Below are positions 1-7,227 of a stretch of DNA of 17,091 nucleotides, one piece after another (positions within the stretch are counted from its first letter, which is position 1; every line of letters starts with the position of its first letter). The translations under genes were made by a program, and so were the position numbers. The stretch comes from Nocardioides sp. (GTDB taxonomy: Bacteria > Actinomycetota > Actinomycetes > Propionibacteriales > Nocardioidaceae). Below the pieces are notes generated by a model. That model saw nothing but the letters and a program-made list of their open reading frames with translations. It was not told the DNA's origin and did no database searches. Where the stretch lies: the NCBI GenBank assembly GCA_030145945.1, contig JASLDK010000410.1, positions 1-17,091 on the forward strand. Direction: 5' to 3'.

Positions 1-308
1 GGGCCGCCGTACTCGACATAGGGGCCGACCGTCGACGCCACGACCTTCGTCGTCGCCACCACCTCGGCGAGCGCCTCCGGGTCGGCGGCATCGGCCACCA
101 GGAGCGGCAGGTCCGCAAGGCCCGGGCGTCCGGGGAAGGCGGCGACCAGGTGGTCGCGTACGCCGGACAGCTTGGCCTCGTTGCGCCCCGCGATCGCCCA
201 CCGCAGATTGTCCGGGGCGTGCTCCGCGAGATAGTCGGCGGTGAGGCCTCCGGTGAAGCCGGTGGCACCGAACAGGACGACGTCGTACGGGCGTGTGGTC
301 TGGGCCAT
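1..308 (-). CDS. Saccharopine dehydrogenase-like NAD(P)-binding reductase (5' part only)
   Basis: The gene starts at the ATG at 308 and runs off the left edge, leaving about 102 N-terminal residues. Residues 7-25 (YDVVLFGATGFTGGLTADY) form the first beta strand and the GxxGxxG dinucleotide loop of a Rossmann fold. Residues AIAGRNEAKL and VVASTVGPYVEYGG follow in the pattern of the saccharopine dehydrogenase NADP-binding family, which includes the trans-acting enoyl reductases of mycobacteria. A GGAGG lies about 9 nt before the ATG, supporting this start. It is divergent from the sigma factor gene. The family covers several oxidoreductases, so the substrate cannot be told from this fragment; lipid or polyketide enoyl reduction is one family role, not shown here. 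Confidence 0.85.
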   Translation of the reverse strand, partial: MAQTTRPYDVVLFGATGFTGGLTADYLAEHAPDNLRWAIAGRNEAKLSGVRDHLVAAFPGRPGLADLPLLVADAADPEALAEVVATTKVVASTVGPYVEYGG

Positions 309-341
309 GGTCCCCATCCTCCACCCCTCTCGAAAGCGAAG

Positions 342-368
342 GGAACCGTTCCACGACCTGGCGACGTC
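342..368 (+). promoter_or_regulatory. Putative ECF-type promoter of the sigma factor gene
   Basis: GGAAC at 342-346 and CGTC at 365-368, 18 nt apart, resemble the GGAAC / CGT(C) elements recognised by many ECF sigma factors. A start of transcription about 7 nt downstream would leave a short leader carrying the GGAG at 385-388 and the GTG at 395. This suggests that the sigma factor drives its own operon. The match is by eye to a short consensus and unproven. Confidence 0.45.
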
Positions 369-394
369 ATAGGCGTGTGAGATCGGAGACAGCC

Positions 395-928
395 GTGGGC
401 GCGACCGACGATGCGGCGTACGCCGACTACGTCGAACAGGCCTGGCCCTCCCTCGTCCGCGCGGCCGTCTTCCTCGGCGCCCGTCCGGACGAGGCGGAGG
501 ACCTGGCCCAGACGACGCTGGTGCGCTGCTACACCGGGTGGGCACGCGTCAACAGCGCCGAGAACCGTGACGCCTACGTCTATCGGATGCTGGTCAACTG
601 CCTGCGCGACAGCCGGCGCACGCGCTGGTGGAAGGACCGGAAGTACGACGACAACGCGGATCTGCTGCTCGACGGTCCGCGCACGGCCCACCCCGATGCG
701 GCCGACCGGGTGGCGGTCGCGGACGCCGTGCAGCGAGCGCTCGGCGGGTTGTCGAAGCCCAACCGTGAGGTCGTCGTGCTGCGCTACTTCGTCCAGTTGA
801 CGGAGCGACAGACGGCCGAGGCGCTCGGCATCCCCGCCGGCACCGTGAAGTCCCGCCTCTCCCGAGCCCTGGCGCATCTCGCCACCGACAACCATCTGCT
901 CGACCTCTCCGGACGGAGCCCGTCATGA
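395..928 (+). CDS. ECF RNA polymerase sigma factor, SigE family
   Basis: A 177-residue group IV sigma factor that would direct RNA polymerase to ECF promoters. Region 2 is seen around residues 17-85, with the DEAEDLAQTTLVRCY core-binding helix near 32-46 and an Arg/Trp-rich segment near 73-82. Region 4 spans about 113-160 (LSKPNREVVVLRYF, then the helix-turn-helix TAEALGIPAGTVKSRLSRAL). There is no C-terminal extension. The GTG at 395 is chosen because GGAG lies 6 nt upstream and the length matches the family; an in-frame GTG at 377 and ATG at 293 lack support. Its stop overlaps the ATG of the next gene (ATGA), suggesting translational coupling and a joint function with the beta-propeller protein. 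No separate classical zinc-binding (HxxxCxxC) anti-sigma gene is present. Confidence 0.92.
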   Translation: MGATDDAAYADYVEQAWPSLVRAAVFLGARPDEAEDLAQTTLVRCYTGWARVNSAENRDAYVYRMLVNCLRDSRRTRWWKDRKYDDNADLLLDGPRTAHPDAADRVAVADAVQRALGGLSKPNREVVVLRYFVQLTERQTAEALGIPAGTVKSRLSRALAHLATDNHLLDLSGRSPS

Positions 929-2973
929 CCGACCTCGAGAACCTCTGGGACGACTACCCCACGGGGCCGGCCCCGGTCACGGCCGTCCTCGCCGCAACCG
1001 CGTCCAAACGCCGCATCCGCGGGCGATTCATGCTCCGGCCCGTTGCCACCGCGGGCGCCGTCACCGCACTCGCCGGCGCCTTCGTGGCCGGCACCCTGGT
1101 CAACGGTTCCGGCGGCCCGGGCGCGCATCGGCCTGGCCCCGTCGACCAACTCCCGCGTCACGTCGCCTTCCAGGCCGACCTGGCGCCGGCGAAGTCGTGC
1201 GACGAGCTGTTGCAGTCCTATGTCGCCCGCGCGTTGGAGATCGTCGGCCCGTGGGGTTGGGGCAGCGATCGGATCGTGTACGACGCGTCAGCACCGGCGC
1301 CTCCCTTGGAGGGCGACATGGCGTCCGGACTGACTGCCCAGCAGGGTTACCGCAACTCGGCCGAGGCTCCCACTGCTGCGATGAAGTCCCCGAAGACCGA
1401 GCGCCAGGTCAACAGCGAGACGGGCACCAACGTCCAGGAGGCCGGTGTCGACGAGCCCGACACGGTCAAGACCGACGGCAAGGTGCTGGTGGTGGAGCGG
1501 CACGGCCGCCTCGACGTGTACGACGTCACCGGTTCCTCCACGCAGCGGGTGTCCTATCTCCCCCTGCCGTCCGGGATCGAGGACCCCGAGATCCTGCTGG
1601 CCGGCGACACCGTGGTCGTCGTCGGCAACGATGCGACCGACGCACACGACGAGGGCACCCGGGTCGCGACGGTGTCCGTTGCCGATCCGGCCACGCCGAA
1701 GATCGTCGACCAGGTCCGCTATTCAGCCGGCACCGTGTCCGTGCGCCAGCACGGCGACACCGTCCGCCTGGTGCTGGCCAACGCCCTTCCCGACCTCGAC
1801 TTCGTGCAGCCCAATCGCGCCCGCACCGAGAAGGAGGCCCGCGAGCACAACCGGCAGGCCGTGCGCGACTCCACCATCGCGGACTGGCTGCCGACGGTCA
1901 CCGTCGGTGACGGCAAGGCACGCCAACTGCTCGACTGCAACAACGTCGCCGTCCCCACCCAGGACCTCGCACTCGGCACGTCGAGTGTCGTCGGCTTCAA
2001 CGCCACCACGCCCGACAAGCTGGACGCGATCGGACTGGCCGGACTCACCGACATCGCCTACGAGTCGGCCGATCACCTCTACCTGGCGAGCGGCGGATCG
2101 CAGGCGTGGCACTGCATCGAAGTCTGCGCAACCGGCTCTCCCACGGCCACCAGGCGGCGCTTCTTCCCCGGCCAGGGCAGCGGCGGGTCGTCGTACCTCT
2201 TCGACTTCGCACTGAAGGGACCGCAGGCGACGCACGTCGCCTCGGGTGAGGTCGAGGGCGCGATCCGGGACCGTTGGTCGCTCGACGAGGCCGGTGGCGT
2301 GCTCCGGGTGGCGGTCGGGCCGACCAGCGAGACCGGCAACTTCAGCTCCGTGCTCACCCTCGAGCAGCAGGGAACGAACCTGGTCGAGCGTGGTCGTCTC
2401 GACGGTCTCGGGCGCAACGAGGAGATCCAGTCGGTGCGCTGGTTCGACGACCTCGCGATCGTGGTGACCTTCCGGCAGACCGACCCGCTCTATGCCGTCG
2501 ACCTCTCCGACACCACCGCACCGAAACTGCTCAGTGAGCTCAAGATCCCCGGATTCTCGGCCTATCTGCACCCGATGGGTCGGGCGCGGATGATCGGCAT
2601 CGGCGAGGGACCGCAGGGCCCGAACGGTCGGGACTGGGGTGCGCAGATCGGCCTGTTCGACGTCCGCGACACGACCGCCGTCAAGCGCCTCGACGTCCTC
2701 GGCTATGGCACCAACACCCAGGCGTTGGCAGGCGGCGACCCGCGGTCCTTCACCTGGCTCCCCGAGCACCGCACGGTGCTGACCGTGGTCGAGAAGTGGA
2801 GCAGCCGCCGCATCGGCTACCTGTCGGTGGTCAAGCTGCACGGCGGCAAGCTGCACGAGCGGCGGGTCAAGGTGGAGTACGGCGACGACGTCGACCGGGT
2901 CCGCACCGTCCCGATGCCCGACGGGCGGGTGGTGCTGGTGACCGGCGACCAGGCGCAGTTCTTCGAGCTCTGA
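925..2973 (+). CDS. Membrane-anchored beta-propeller protein (possible sensor/anti-sigma partner)
   Basis: This 682-residue protein has a short acidic N-terminal tail (1-26), basic residues (28-38), one hydrophobic segment (about 39-59) and a large C-terminal part predicted outside the membrane. The C-terminal part resembles the secreted beta-propeller family PF09826: SCDELL near residue 91 and the hallmark VDEPDTVKTDG near 175-185 are both visible. Cysteines at about 92, 338, 397 and 401 could form disulfides. The ATG overlaps the sigma factor stop. The topology (short cytoplasmic tail, one membrane helix, outer sensory domain) is that of membrane anti-sigma factors, so I infer it may bind the sigma factor or report an envelope signal. 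It lacks a recognisable anti-sigma domain, so a role as a simple regulon member is also possible. Confidence 0.82.
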   Translation: MTDLENLWDDYPTGPAPVTAVLAATASKRRIRGRFMLRPVATAGAVTALAGAFVAGTLVNGSGGPGAHRPGPVDQLPRHVAFQADLAPAKSCDELLQSYVARALEIVGPWGWGSDRIVYDASAPAPPLEGDMASGLTAQQGYRNSAEAPTAAMKSPKTERQVNSETGTNVQEAGVDEPDTVKTDGKVLVVERHGRLDVYDVTGSSTQRVSYLPLPSGIEDPEILLAGDTVVVVGNDATDAHDEGTRVATVSVADPATPKIVDQVRYSAGTVSVRQHGDTVRLVLANALPDLDFVQPNRARTEKEAREHNRQAVRDSTIADWLPTVTVGDGKARQLLDCNNVAVPTQDLALGTSSVVGFNATTPDKLDAIGLAGLTDIAYESADHLYLASGGSQAWHCIEVCATGSPTATRRRFFPGQGSGGSSYLFDFALKGPQATHVASGEVEGAIRDRWSLDEAGGVLRVAVGPTSETGNFSSVLTLEQQGTNLVERGRLDGLGRNEEIQSVRWFDDLAIVVTFRQTDPLYAVDLSDTTAPKLLSELKIPGFSAYLHPMGRARMIGIGEGPQGPNGRDWGAQIGLFDVRDTTAVKRLDVLGYGTNTQALAGGDPRSFTWLPEHRTVLTVVEKWSSRRIGYLSVVKLHGGKLHERRVKVEYGDDVDRVRTVPMPDGRVVLVTGDQAQFFEL

Positions 2974-3000
2974 GGCCCGCGCAGCCGCCCGCGGTCGGCG

Positions 3001-3006
3001 TACCGT
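3001..3006 (+). promoter_or_regulatory. Possible -10 element of a leaderless promoter for the DUF2277 gene
   Basis: TACCGT fits the actinobacterial TAnnnT -10 pattern and ends 6 nt before the ATG at 3013, so the transcript would begin at or next to the start codon. No usable Shine-Dalgarno sequence is present. No convincing -35 hexamer is seen about 17 nt upstream, so support is limited. Confidence 0.35.
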
Positions 3007-3012
3007 TGAGGC

Positions 3013-3282
3013 ATGTGCCGCAACATCCGCCCGCTCAACAACTTCGAACCCCCGGCGACCCGCGACGAGGTGACCGCCGCCGCGCTGCAGTTCGTCCGCA
3101 AGGTCAGCGGGACCACCAAGCCGAGCCAGGCCAACCAGGCGGCGTTCGACCAGGCGGTCGCCGAGATCGCGCACATCACCCAGCACCTGCTGGACGACCT
3201 CGTGACCGCGGCGCCGCCGAAGAACCGTGAGGTGGAGGCTCAGAAGGCCCGCGAGCGGGCGCGGCTGCGCTACGGCGCCTAG
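3013..3282 (+). CDS. DUF2277 family protein
   Basis: An 89-residue protein beginning MCRNIRPLNNFEPPAT, the conserved start of the DUF2277 family, followed by AALQFVRKVSG and ending in a Lys/Arg-rich helix (EAQKARERARLRYGA). It is predicted cytoplasmic and helical with a single N-terminal cysteine at residue 2. No biochemical function is established that I know of. Its TAG stop is followed immediately by the ATG of the sirtuin gene, so the two are almost certainly one transcript and may be translationally coupled. Confidence 0.9.
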   Translation: MCRNIRPLNNFEPPATRDEVTAAALQFVRKVSGTTKPSQANQAAFDQAVAEIAHITQHLLDDLVTAAPPKNREVEAQKARERARLRYGA

Positions 3283-4101
3283 ATGGACGACGCCCTCGAC
3301 CAGTGCGCCTCCGGGCCGCTGGTCGTGCTCACCGGCGCTGGCCTGTCCACCGACTCCGGGATCCCCGACTACCGCGGTCCCGGCGCGCCCGACCGGATGC
3401 CGATGACCTACCAGGAGTTCGTGTCCGGCCCCGCGGCGCAGCAACGCTACTGGGCGCGCAGCCACCTCGGCTGGTCCCGGATGCGCCGCGCCGACCCCAA
3501 CCCGGGCCACCTCGCCGTCGCCGCTCTCGGCGCCGACCTGGTCATCACCCAGAACGTCGACGGTCTCCACGAAGCCGTCGGTACGCCGAACCTGGTCGCC
3601 CTGCACGGGCGGATCGCCGACGTCGTGTGCCTGGCCTGTCGTCGTACGTCGCGGCGGGTGGATCTGCAGCGGCGGCTCGAGGACGCCAACCCGGGACGGG
3701 CCGCACGCCACGTCGAGGTCGAGGTCCGGCCGGACGGCGATGTGGACCTGGAGGACACCGGCGGGTTCGTCGTACCCGCTTGCGAGGACTGCGGCGGTCC
3801 GCTCAAACCGGACGTGGTGTTCTTCGGCGAGAACGTGCCCAAGCCGCGGGTCGAGCGCTGCTATGCGGCCGTCGAGGCCCTGGCCGCGAACGGCACCTTG
3901 TTGGTCGCGGGCTCCAGCCTCACGGTGATGAGCGGCCTGCGCTTCGTCCGTCGCGCGGCCTCGCTCGGCGTACCCGTGGTCATCGTCAACCGCGGCGCCA
4001 CCCGCGGCGACGCCCTCGCCACCCACAAGGTCGAGGCGGGCACCAGCGAATGGCTCACCGCCCTCGCCGCAGCCCGCGGCGCTGTGCCTACAGGCGCCTG
4101 A
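3283..4101 (+). CDS. NAD-dependent protein deacylase, Sir2 family class II (SIRT4-like)
   Basis: A 272-residue sirtuin that removes acyl groups from lysine using NAD+. Visible motifs are the NAD-binding GAGLSTDSGIPDYRG (18-32), TQNVDG (89-94), catalytic His108 in LHGRI, and zinc cysteine pairs at 116/119 and 167/170. The C-terminal Rossmann part includes GSSLTVMSG and VIVNRG. RYWARSHLGW (55-64) followed by PNPGH (72-76) resembles SIRT4-type class II enzymes rather than the CobB/SIRT5 class. The start directly abuts the DUF2277 stop, without a clear ribosome-binding site. The 3' end overlaps the convergent IdeR gene by 14 nt. The acyl specificity is unknown. Confidence 0.93.
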   Translation: MDDALDQCASGPLVVLTGAGLSTDSGIPDYRGPGAPDRMPMTYQEFVSGPAAQQRYWARSHLGWSRMRRADPNPGHLAVAALGADLVITQNVDGLHEAVGTPNLVALHGRIADVVCLACRRTSRRVDLQRRLEDANPGRAARHVEVEVRPDGDVDLEDTGGFVVPACEDCGGPLKPDVVFFGENVPKPRVERCYAAVEALAANGTLLVAGSSLTVMSGLRFVRRAASLGVPVVIVNRGATRGDALATHKVEAGTSEWLTALAAARGAVPTGA

Positions 4102-4774
4102 CGAAGATGTGGTCGGCCGCCTCGGGGAAGATCTCGGCGGTCTCGCCGCCGGCGCCGACGAGGACGCCGTCCTGGGTGGCCTGGATGGTGATGGTCTGGT
4201 CGGGCAGGGCGCCGACGCGGCGCATTGCGCTCATCAGGGCGTCGTCCTTCTGCATCTCCTCGGAGATGCGGCGGACCACCGCACGGGCGGTCTCGGCGCT
4301 GGCAGCCTTCGAGAGCGGCTCGACGTCGGTCATGAAGCTCTCGCCCAGCGTGTCCTGGCCGAGCTCGGCCAGGCCGGGGATCGGGTTGCCGTACGGCGAC
4401 TCGGTGGGGTGGCCGAGGAGTTCGATGAGGCGACGCTCGACCGTCTCGGACATGACGTGCTCCCAGCGGCACGCCTCCTCGTGGACGAGCTCCCAGTCGA
4501 GCCCGATGACGTCGGTGAGCAGGCGCTCGGCGAGCCGGTGCTTGCGCATCACCCGGGTCGCGAGTCGGGTGCCGGCCTCGGTGAGCTCGAGGTGACGGTC
4601 CCCCTCGACGGTGAGCAGGCCGTCGCGCTCCATGCGTGCCACCGTCTGCGACACGGTCGGCCCGCTCTGGTGCAGGCGCTCGGCGATGCGCGCCCGCAGC
4701 GGGACGATGCCCTCCTCGATCAACTCATAGATCGTGCGGAGGTACATCTCGGTGGTGTCGATCAGGTCGCTCAC
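4088..4774 (-). CDS. ideR: Iron-dependent transcriptional repressor, IdeR/DtxR family
   Basis: A 228-residue metal-activated repressor of iron uptake and storage genes. The N-terminal winged helix (about 1-73) includes the recognition segment SGPTVSQTVARMERDGL. The dimerisation and metal-binding domain keeps the DtxR/IdeR ligands at the same numbering: Met10, His79, Glu83, His98, Cys102, Glu105 and His106. A C-terminal SH3-like part follows (about 150-228). Cys102 in ACRWEHV and the full ligand set favour iron sensing over an MntR-type manganese sensor, though the metal is inferred. The start is GTG, with a -10-like TAAGGT only 7 nt upstream. It is tail to tail with the sirtuin gene and divergent from the hotdog-like gene. 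Confidence 0.95.
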   Translation of the reverse strand: MSDLIDTTEMYLRTIYELIEEGIVPLRARIAERLHQSGPTVSQTVARMERDGLLTVEGDRHLELTEAGTRLATRVMRKHRLAERLLTDVIGLDWELVHEEACRWEHVMSETVERRLIELLGHPTESPYGNPIPGLAELGQDTLGESFMTDVEPLSKAASAETARAVVRRISEEMQKDDALMSAMRRVGALPDQTITIQATQDGVLVGAGGETAEIFPEAADHIFVRRL

Positions 4775-4781
4775 GAGCCCA

Positions 4782-4811
4782 ACCTTAGTTGGACCGCTGA
4801 GCGGAGCGTCA
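4782..4811 (-). promoter_or_regulatory. Putative leaderless promoter of ideR
   Basis: On the minus strand TGACGC (4806-4811) and TAAGGT (4782-4787) are 18 nt apart. TAAGGT ends 7 nt before the GTG at 4774, so transcription would start at the initiation codon. The AAGG within it could alternatively act as a Shine-Dalgarno sequence. CCAAC/GTTGG (4779-4792) and CCGCT/AGCGG (4794-4804) are small inverted repeats over the same stretch. TAAGGTTGGGCT resembles the left half of the IdeR box, but the right half is absent. Confidence 0.45.
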
Positions 4812-4842
4812 GTCCGCGCAACCGGGTGGCAGGCTGGGGTCC

Positions 4843-5550
4843 GTGACCACGCTGACCATCCCCCACCGCTTCAACGGCCCACCCAAGTCCGGCAATGGCG
4901 GCTGGACCAGCGGTGCGCTCGCCGCCACCCTGCCCGGTCAGGGCGTCGGGAGGGCCGTCACGGTGACACTGCGTCAACCACCGCCCCTCGACGTGCCCCT
5001 TCCGGTGTCGGTCACCGCGAACGGCGCGAGCATCAGTCATGACGGGCAGCCCGTGGCGGAGGCGTCGTACGCCGACATCGCGCCGACCGCCGTTCGGCCG
5101 GTCCCGGTCGGACTGGCCGCCGATGCGGAGGAGCGTTTCCTGGGCCACCGCCACCACCCCTTCGACACGTGCTTCGTGTGCGGCACGGCCCGACGGGTCG
5201 GCGACGGGCTGCGGATCTTTGCCGGCGCCGTCGCTCCCGGCACTGAGGATCCGCGCGTCGCGGCCACCTGGACGCCGTACGACAGCAACGTCCCGCTCGC
5301 CTGGGCCGCCCTCGACTGCCCCGGCGGCTGGGCCAGTGACCTCGAGGGTCGCCCGTCCGTGCTCGGTCGGATCACCGTCCAGGTGCACAGCGTCCCCGTG
5401 ACCTCGGAGCGGTACGTCGTGGTCGGTGAGCTGCGCAGCGTCGATGGCCGCAAGACCCACACTGCCGCGACGCTCTACGGCCCTGACGGTGCCGTCGTCG
5501 CGACGGCCGAGCACGTGTGGATCGCGATCAACCCGGAGGACTTCCGATGA
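4843..5550 (+). CDS. Hotdog-like fold protein with a CxxC motif, function unknown
   Basis: A 235-residue soluble protein without signal peptide. The N-terminal half (1-90) reads like one hotdog repeat (RFNGPPKSGNGGWTSGALA, then a beta-rich stretch). A linker with FDTCFVCG (near residues 107-114) follows, then a second hotdog-like half containing WAALDCPGGWA and a beta-rich C-terminus. This arrangement is known from uncharacterised actinobacterial thioesterase-like proteins; the CxxC suggests metal binding or redox, which is inference. The GTG start yields a sensible N-terminus (MTTLTIPHRFNGPP), with only a weak GGGG upstream. Its stop overlaps the ATG of the GH13 gene, so the two share a transcript, although the metabolic link is unclear. 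Confidence 0.75.
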   Translation: MTTLTIPHRFNGPPKSGNGGWTSGALAATLPGQGVGRAVTVTLRQPPPLDVPLPVSVTANGASISHDGQPVAEASYADIAPTAVRPVPVGLAADAEERFLGHRHHPFDTCFVCGTARRVGDGLRIFAGAVAPGTEDPRVAATWTPYDSNVPLAWAALDCPGGWASDLEGRPSVLGRITVQVHSVPVTSERYVVVGELRSVDGRKTHTAATLYGPDGAVVATAEHVWIAINPEDFR

Positions 5551-7151
5551 CCCAGCCTCCTGGTCCCTGGTGGCGCGATGCCGTCGTCTACCAGGTCTAT
5601 GTCCGCAGCTTCGCCGACGCACTTCCCGCCGGCGAGGGGGACGGGATCGGCGACCTGCCGGGGATCACATCGCGGCTGCCCCACCTGCGCGACCTCGGCG
5701 TCGACGCCCTGTGGATCACGCCGTTCTACACCTCGCCCCAGAAGGATCACGGGTACGACGTGGCGGACTACACCGACGTCGACCCGCTGTTCGGCACCCT
5801 GGCCGACGCGGACCATCTGTTGCAGGTGGCCCACGAGCTGGGCCTGCGGGTGATCGTCGACCTCGTCCCCAACCACACCTCCGACCAGCATGCCTGGTTT
5901 CAGGCGGCCTTGGCGGCGGCGCCGGGATCACCCGAGCGCGCGCGCTACCTGTTCCGCGACGGTCGCGGCCCGAACGGCGACGAGCCGCCCAACAACTGGA
6001 GCTCCATCTTCGGCGGGCCCGCCTGGACTCGGGTGCCCGACGGGCAATGGTTCCTCCATCTGTTCGACACGAGCCAGCCTGACCTCGACTGGCGCAACCC
6101 CGAGGTCGGGGAGATGTTCGAGGGCGTGCTGCGGTTCTGGTTGGACCGCGGGGTCGACGGCTTCCGCGTCGACGTCGCGCACGGGCTCTTCAAGGAGGCA
6201 TCGCTGCGGGACCAGGTGCTCCCGGCGAAGTCCGAGACGGCCGACAAACCCGAGAAGACGGCCGAATCGATGGTCGAGCGGGTCCTCAACGACGAGCCGA
6301 TGTGGGACCAACCCGAGGTGCACGAGGTCTATCGCCGCTGGCGGCGGATCCTCGAGGAATACCCGGGCGACCGGATGGCGGTGGCCGAGGCCTGGACCCA
6401 GACCGCCGAGTCCATGGCCCTGTTCATCCGTCCCGACGAACTGCACCAGGCCTTCAACTTCGGCTGGCTCGGCACCTCGTGGTCGGCGACGGCCTTTGCG
6501 GATGTCATCAACGACTCGATCGCCGCTGTCGCCGCGGCGTCCTCGGCGCCCACCTGGGTGTTGTCCAACCACGACGTCGAACGCCACCCGACGCGGTACG
6601 GCGGCGGCCCGGTCGGCATCGCCCGGGGCCGCGCGGCGACGTTGACGATGCTGGCGCTGCCGGGTTCGGCGTACCTCTACCAGGGCGAGGAGCTCGGCCT
6701 GGAGCAGGTCGACGTCCCGCCCGAGGCCCGGCAGGACCCGTCCTGGTTCCGCACCGGCAAGCCCGGTCGCGACGGCTGCCGTGTGCCGATCCCGTGGTCG
6801 GGCGACGCGCCGCCGTACGGGTTCGGCGGTGCGGACGGCGTACAGCCCTGGATTCCCCAACCGACCGACTGGGCCGACCTCACGGTCGAGGCCGAGCAGG
6901 CCGATCCGGACTCGACGCTGGCGTTCTACCAGCTCGCGCTGGCGACCCGCCGGGTCGTCTTCGGCGACGCTGACGAGGAGACGGTCGCAGCGGCCGACGG
7001 CGACCTGCTCGTCGTACGCCGTGCGGGGGTCACCGTGGTCCTCAACGCCGGCACGACACCGGTGCCGCTGCCGGAGGGCGAGGTGCTGATCAGCAGCGCG
7101 GCTGTGTCCGACGCCATGTTGCCGCCCGACACCGCCGCCTGGATCCGCTGA
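5547..7151 (+). CDS. Alpha-glucosidase, glycoside hydrolase family 13
   Basis: A 534-residue cytoplasmic enzyme expected to release glucose from short alpha-glucosides such as maltose or isomaltose. GH13 conserved regions are visible in order: WWRDAVVYQVYVRSF at the N-terminus, DLVPNHTS, GFRVDVAHG with nucleophile Asp209, VAEAW with acid/base Glu281, and SNHDVERH with Asp343. QGEELGLEQVDVP and a short C-terminal beta domain (about 455-534) are typical of the oligo-1,6-glucosidase/alpha-glucosidase branch. The ATG at 5547 overlaps the previous stop (ATGA). Trehalose synthase is a related possibility, but the length and motif set favour alpha-glucosidase. The exact linkage specificity is not readable. 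A long hairpin follows directly. Confidence 0.93.
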   Translation: MTQPPGPWWRDAVVYQVYVRSFADALPAGEGDGIGDLPGITSRLPHLRDLGVDALWITPFYTSPQKDHGYDVADYTDVDPLFGTLADADHLLQVAHELGLRVIVDLVPNHTSDQHAWFQAALAAAPGSPERARYLFRDGRGPNGDEPPNNWSSIFGGPAWTRVPDGQWFLHLFDTSQPDLDWRNPEVGEMFEGVLRFWLDRGVDGFRVDVAHGLFKEASLRDQVLPAKSETADKPEKTAESMVERVLNDEPMWDQPEVHEVYRRWRRILEEYPGDRMAVAEAWTQTAESMALFIRPDELHQAFNFGWLGTSWSATAFADVINDSIAAVAAASSAPTWVLSNHDVERHPTRYGGGPVGIARGRAATLTMLALPGSAYLYQGEELGLEQVDVPPEARQDPSWFRTGKPGRDGCRVPIPWSGDAPPYGFGGADGVQPWIPQPTDWADLTVEAEQADPDSTLAFYQLALATRRVVFGDADEETVAAADGDLLVVRRAGVTVVLNAGTTPVPLPEGEVLISSAAVSDAMLPPDTAAWIR

Positions 7152-7153
7152 CG

Positions 7154-7222
7154 TGCGATAGTCCCGGCCGAAAAGCACCGTTTCTGGTCCCGAAATGGTG
7201 CTTTTCGGCCGGGACTATCGCA
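7154..7222. repeat. Perfect 26-bp inverted repeat between convergent genes, probable bidirectional terminator
   Basis: The arms at 7154-7179 and 7197-7222 are perfect reverse complements over 26 bp. The 17-nt spacer can extend the stem by TTTC/GAAA after one G-T position, leaving a 7-nt loop. The element fills nearly all of the 76-bp gap between the GH13 stop and the MarR stop, so it would form the same hairpin in either transcript. A run of four A/T pairs lies inside each arm, but no U-tract follows. It is longer and more exact than an ordinary terminator, so a dispersed palindromic repeat is an alternative. Confidence 0.9.
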
Positions 7223-7227
7223 AGCGG

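Noticed and set aside
1723..4026. 767-codon open frame on the minus strand
   Set aside because: It is a GC-rich shadow antisense to the beta-propeller, DUF2277 and sirtuin genes, all of which have clear family motifs. Its translation is low complexity with no domain.
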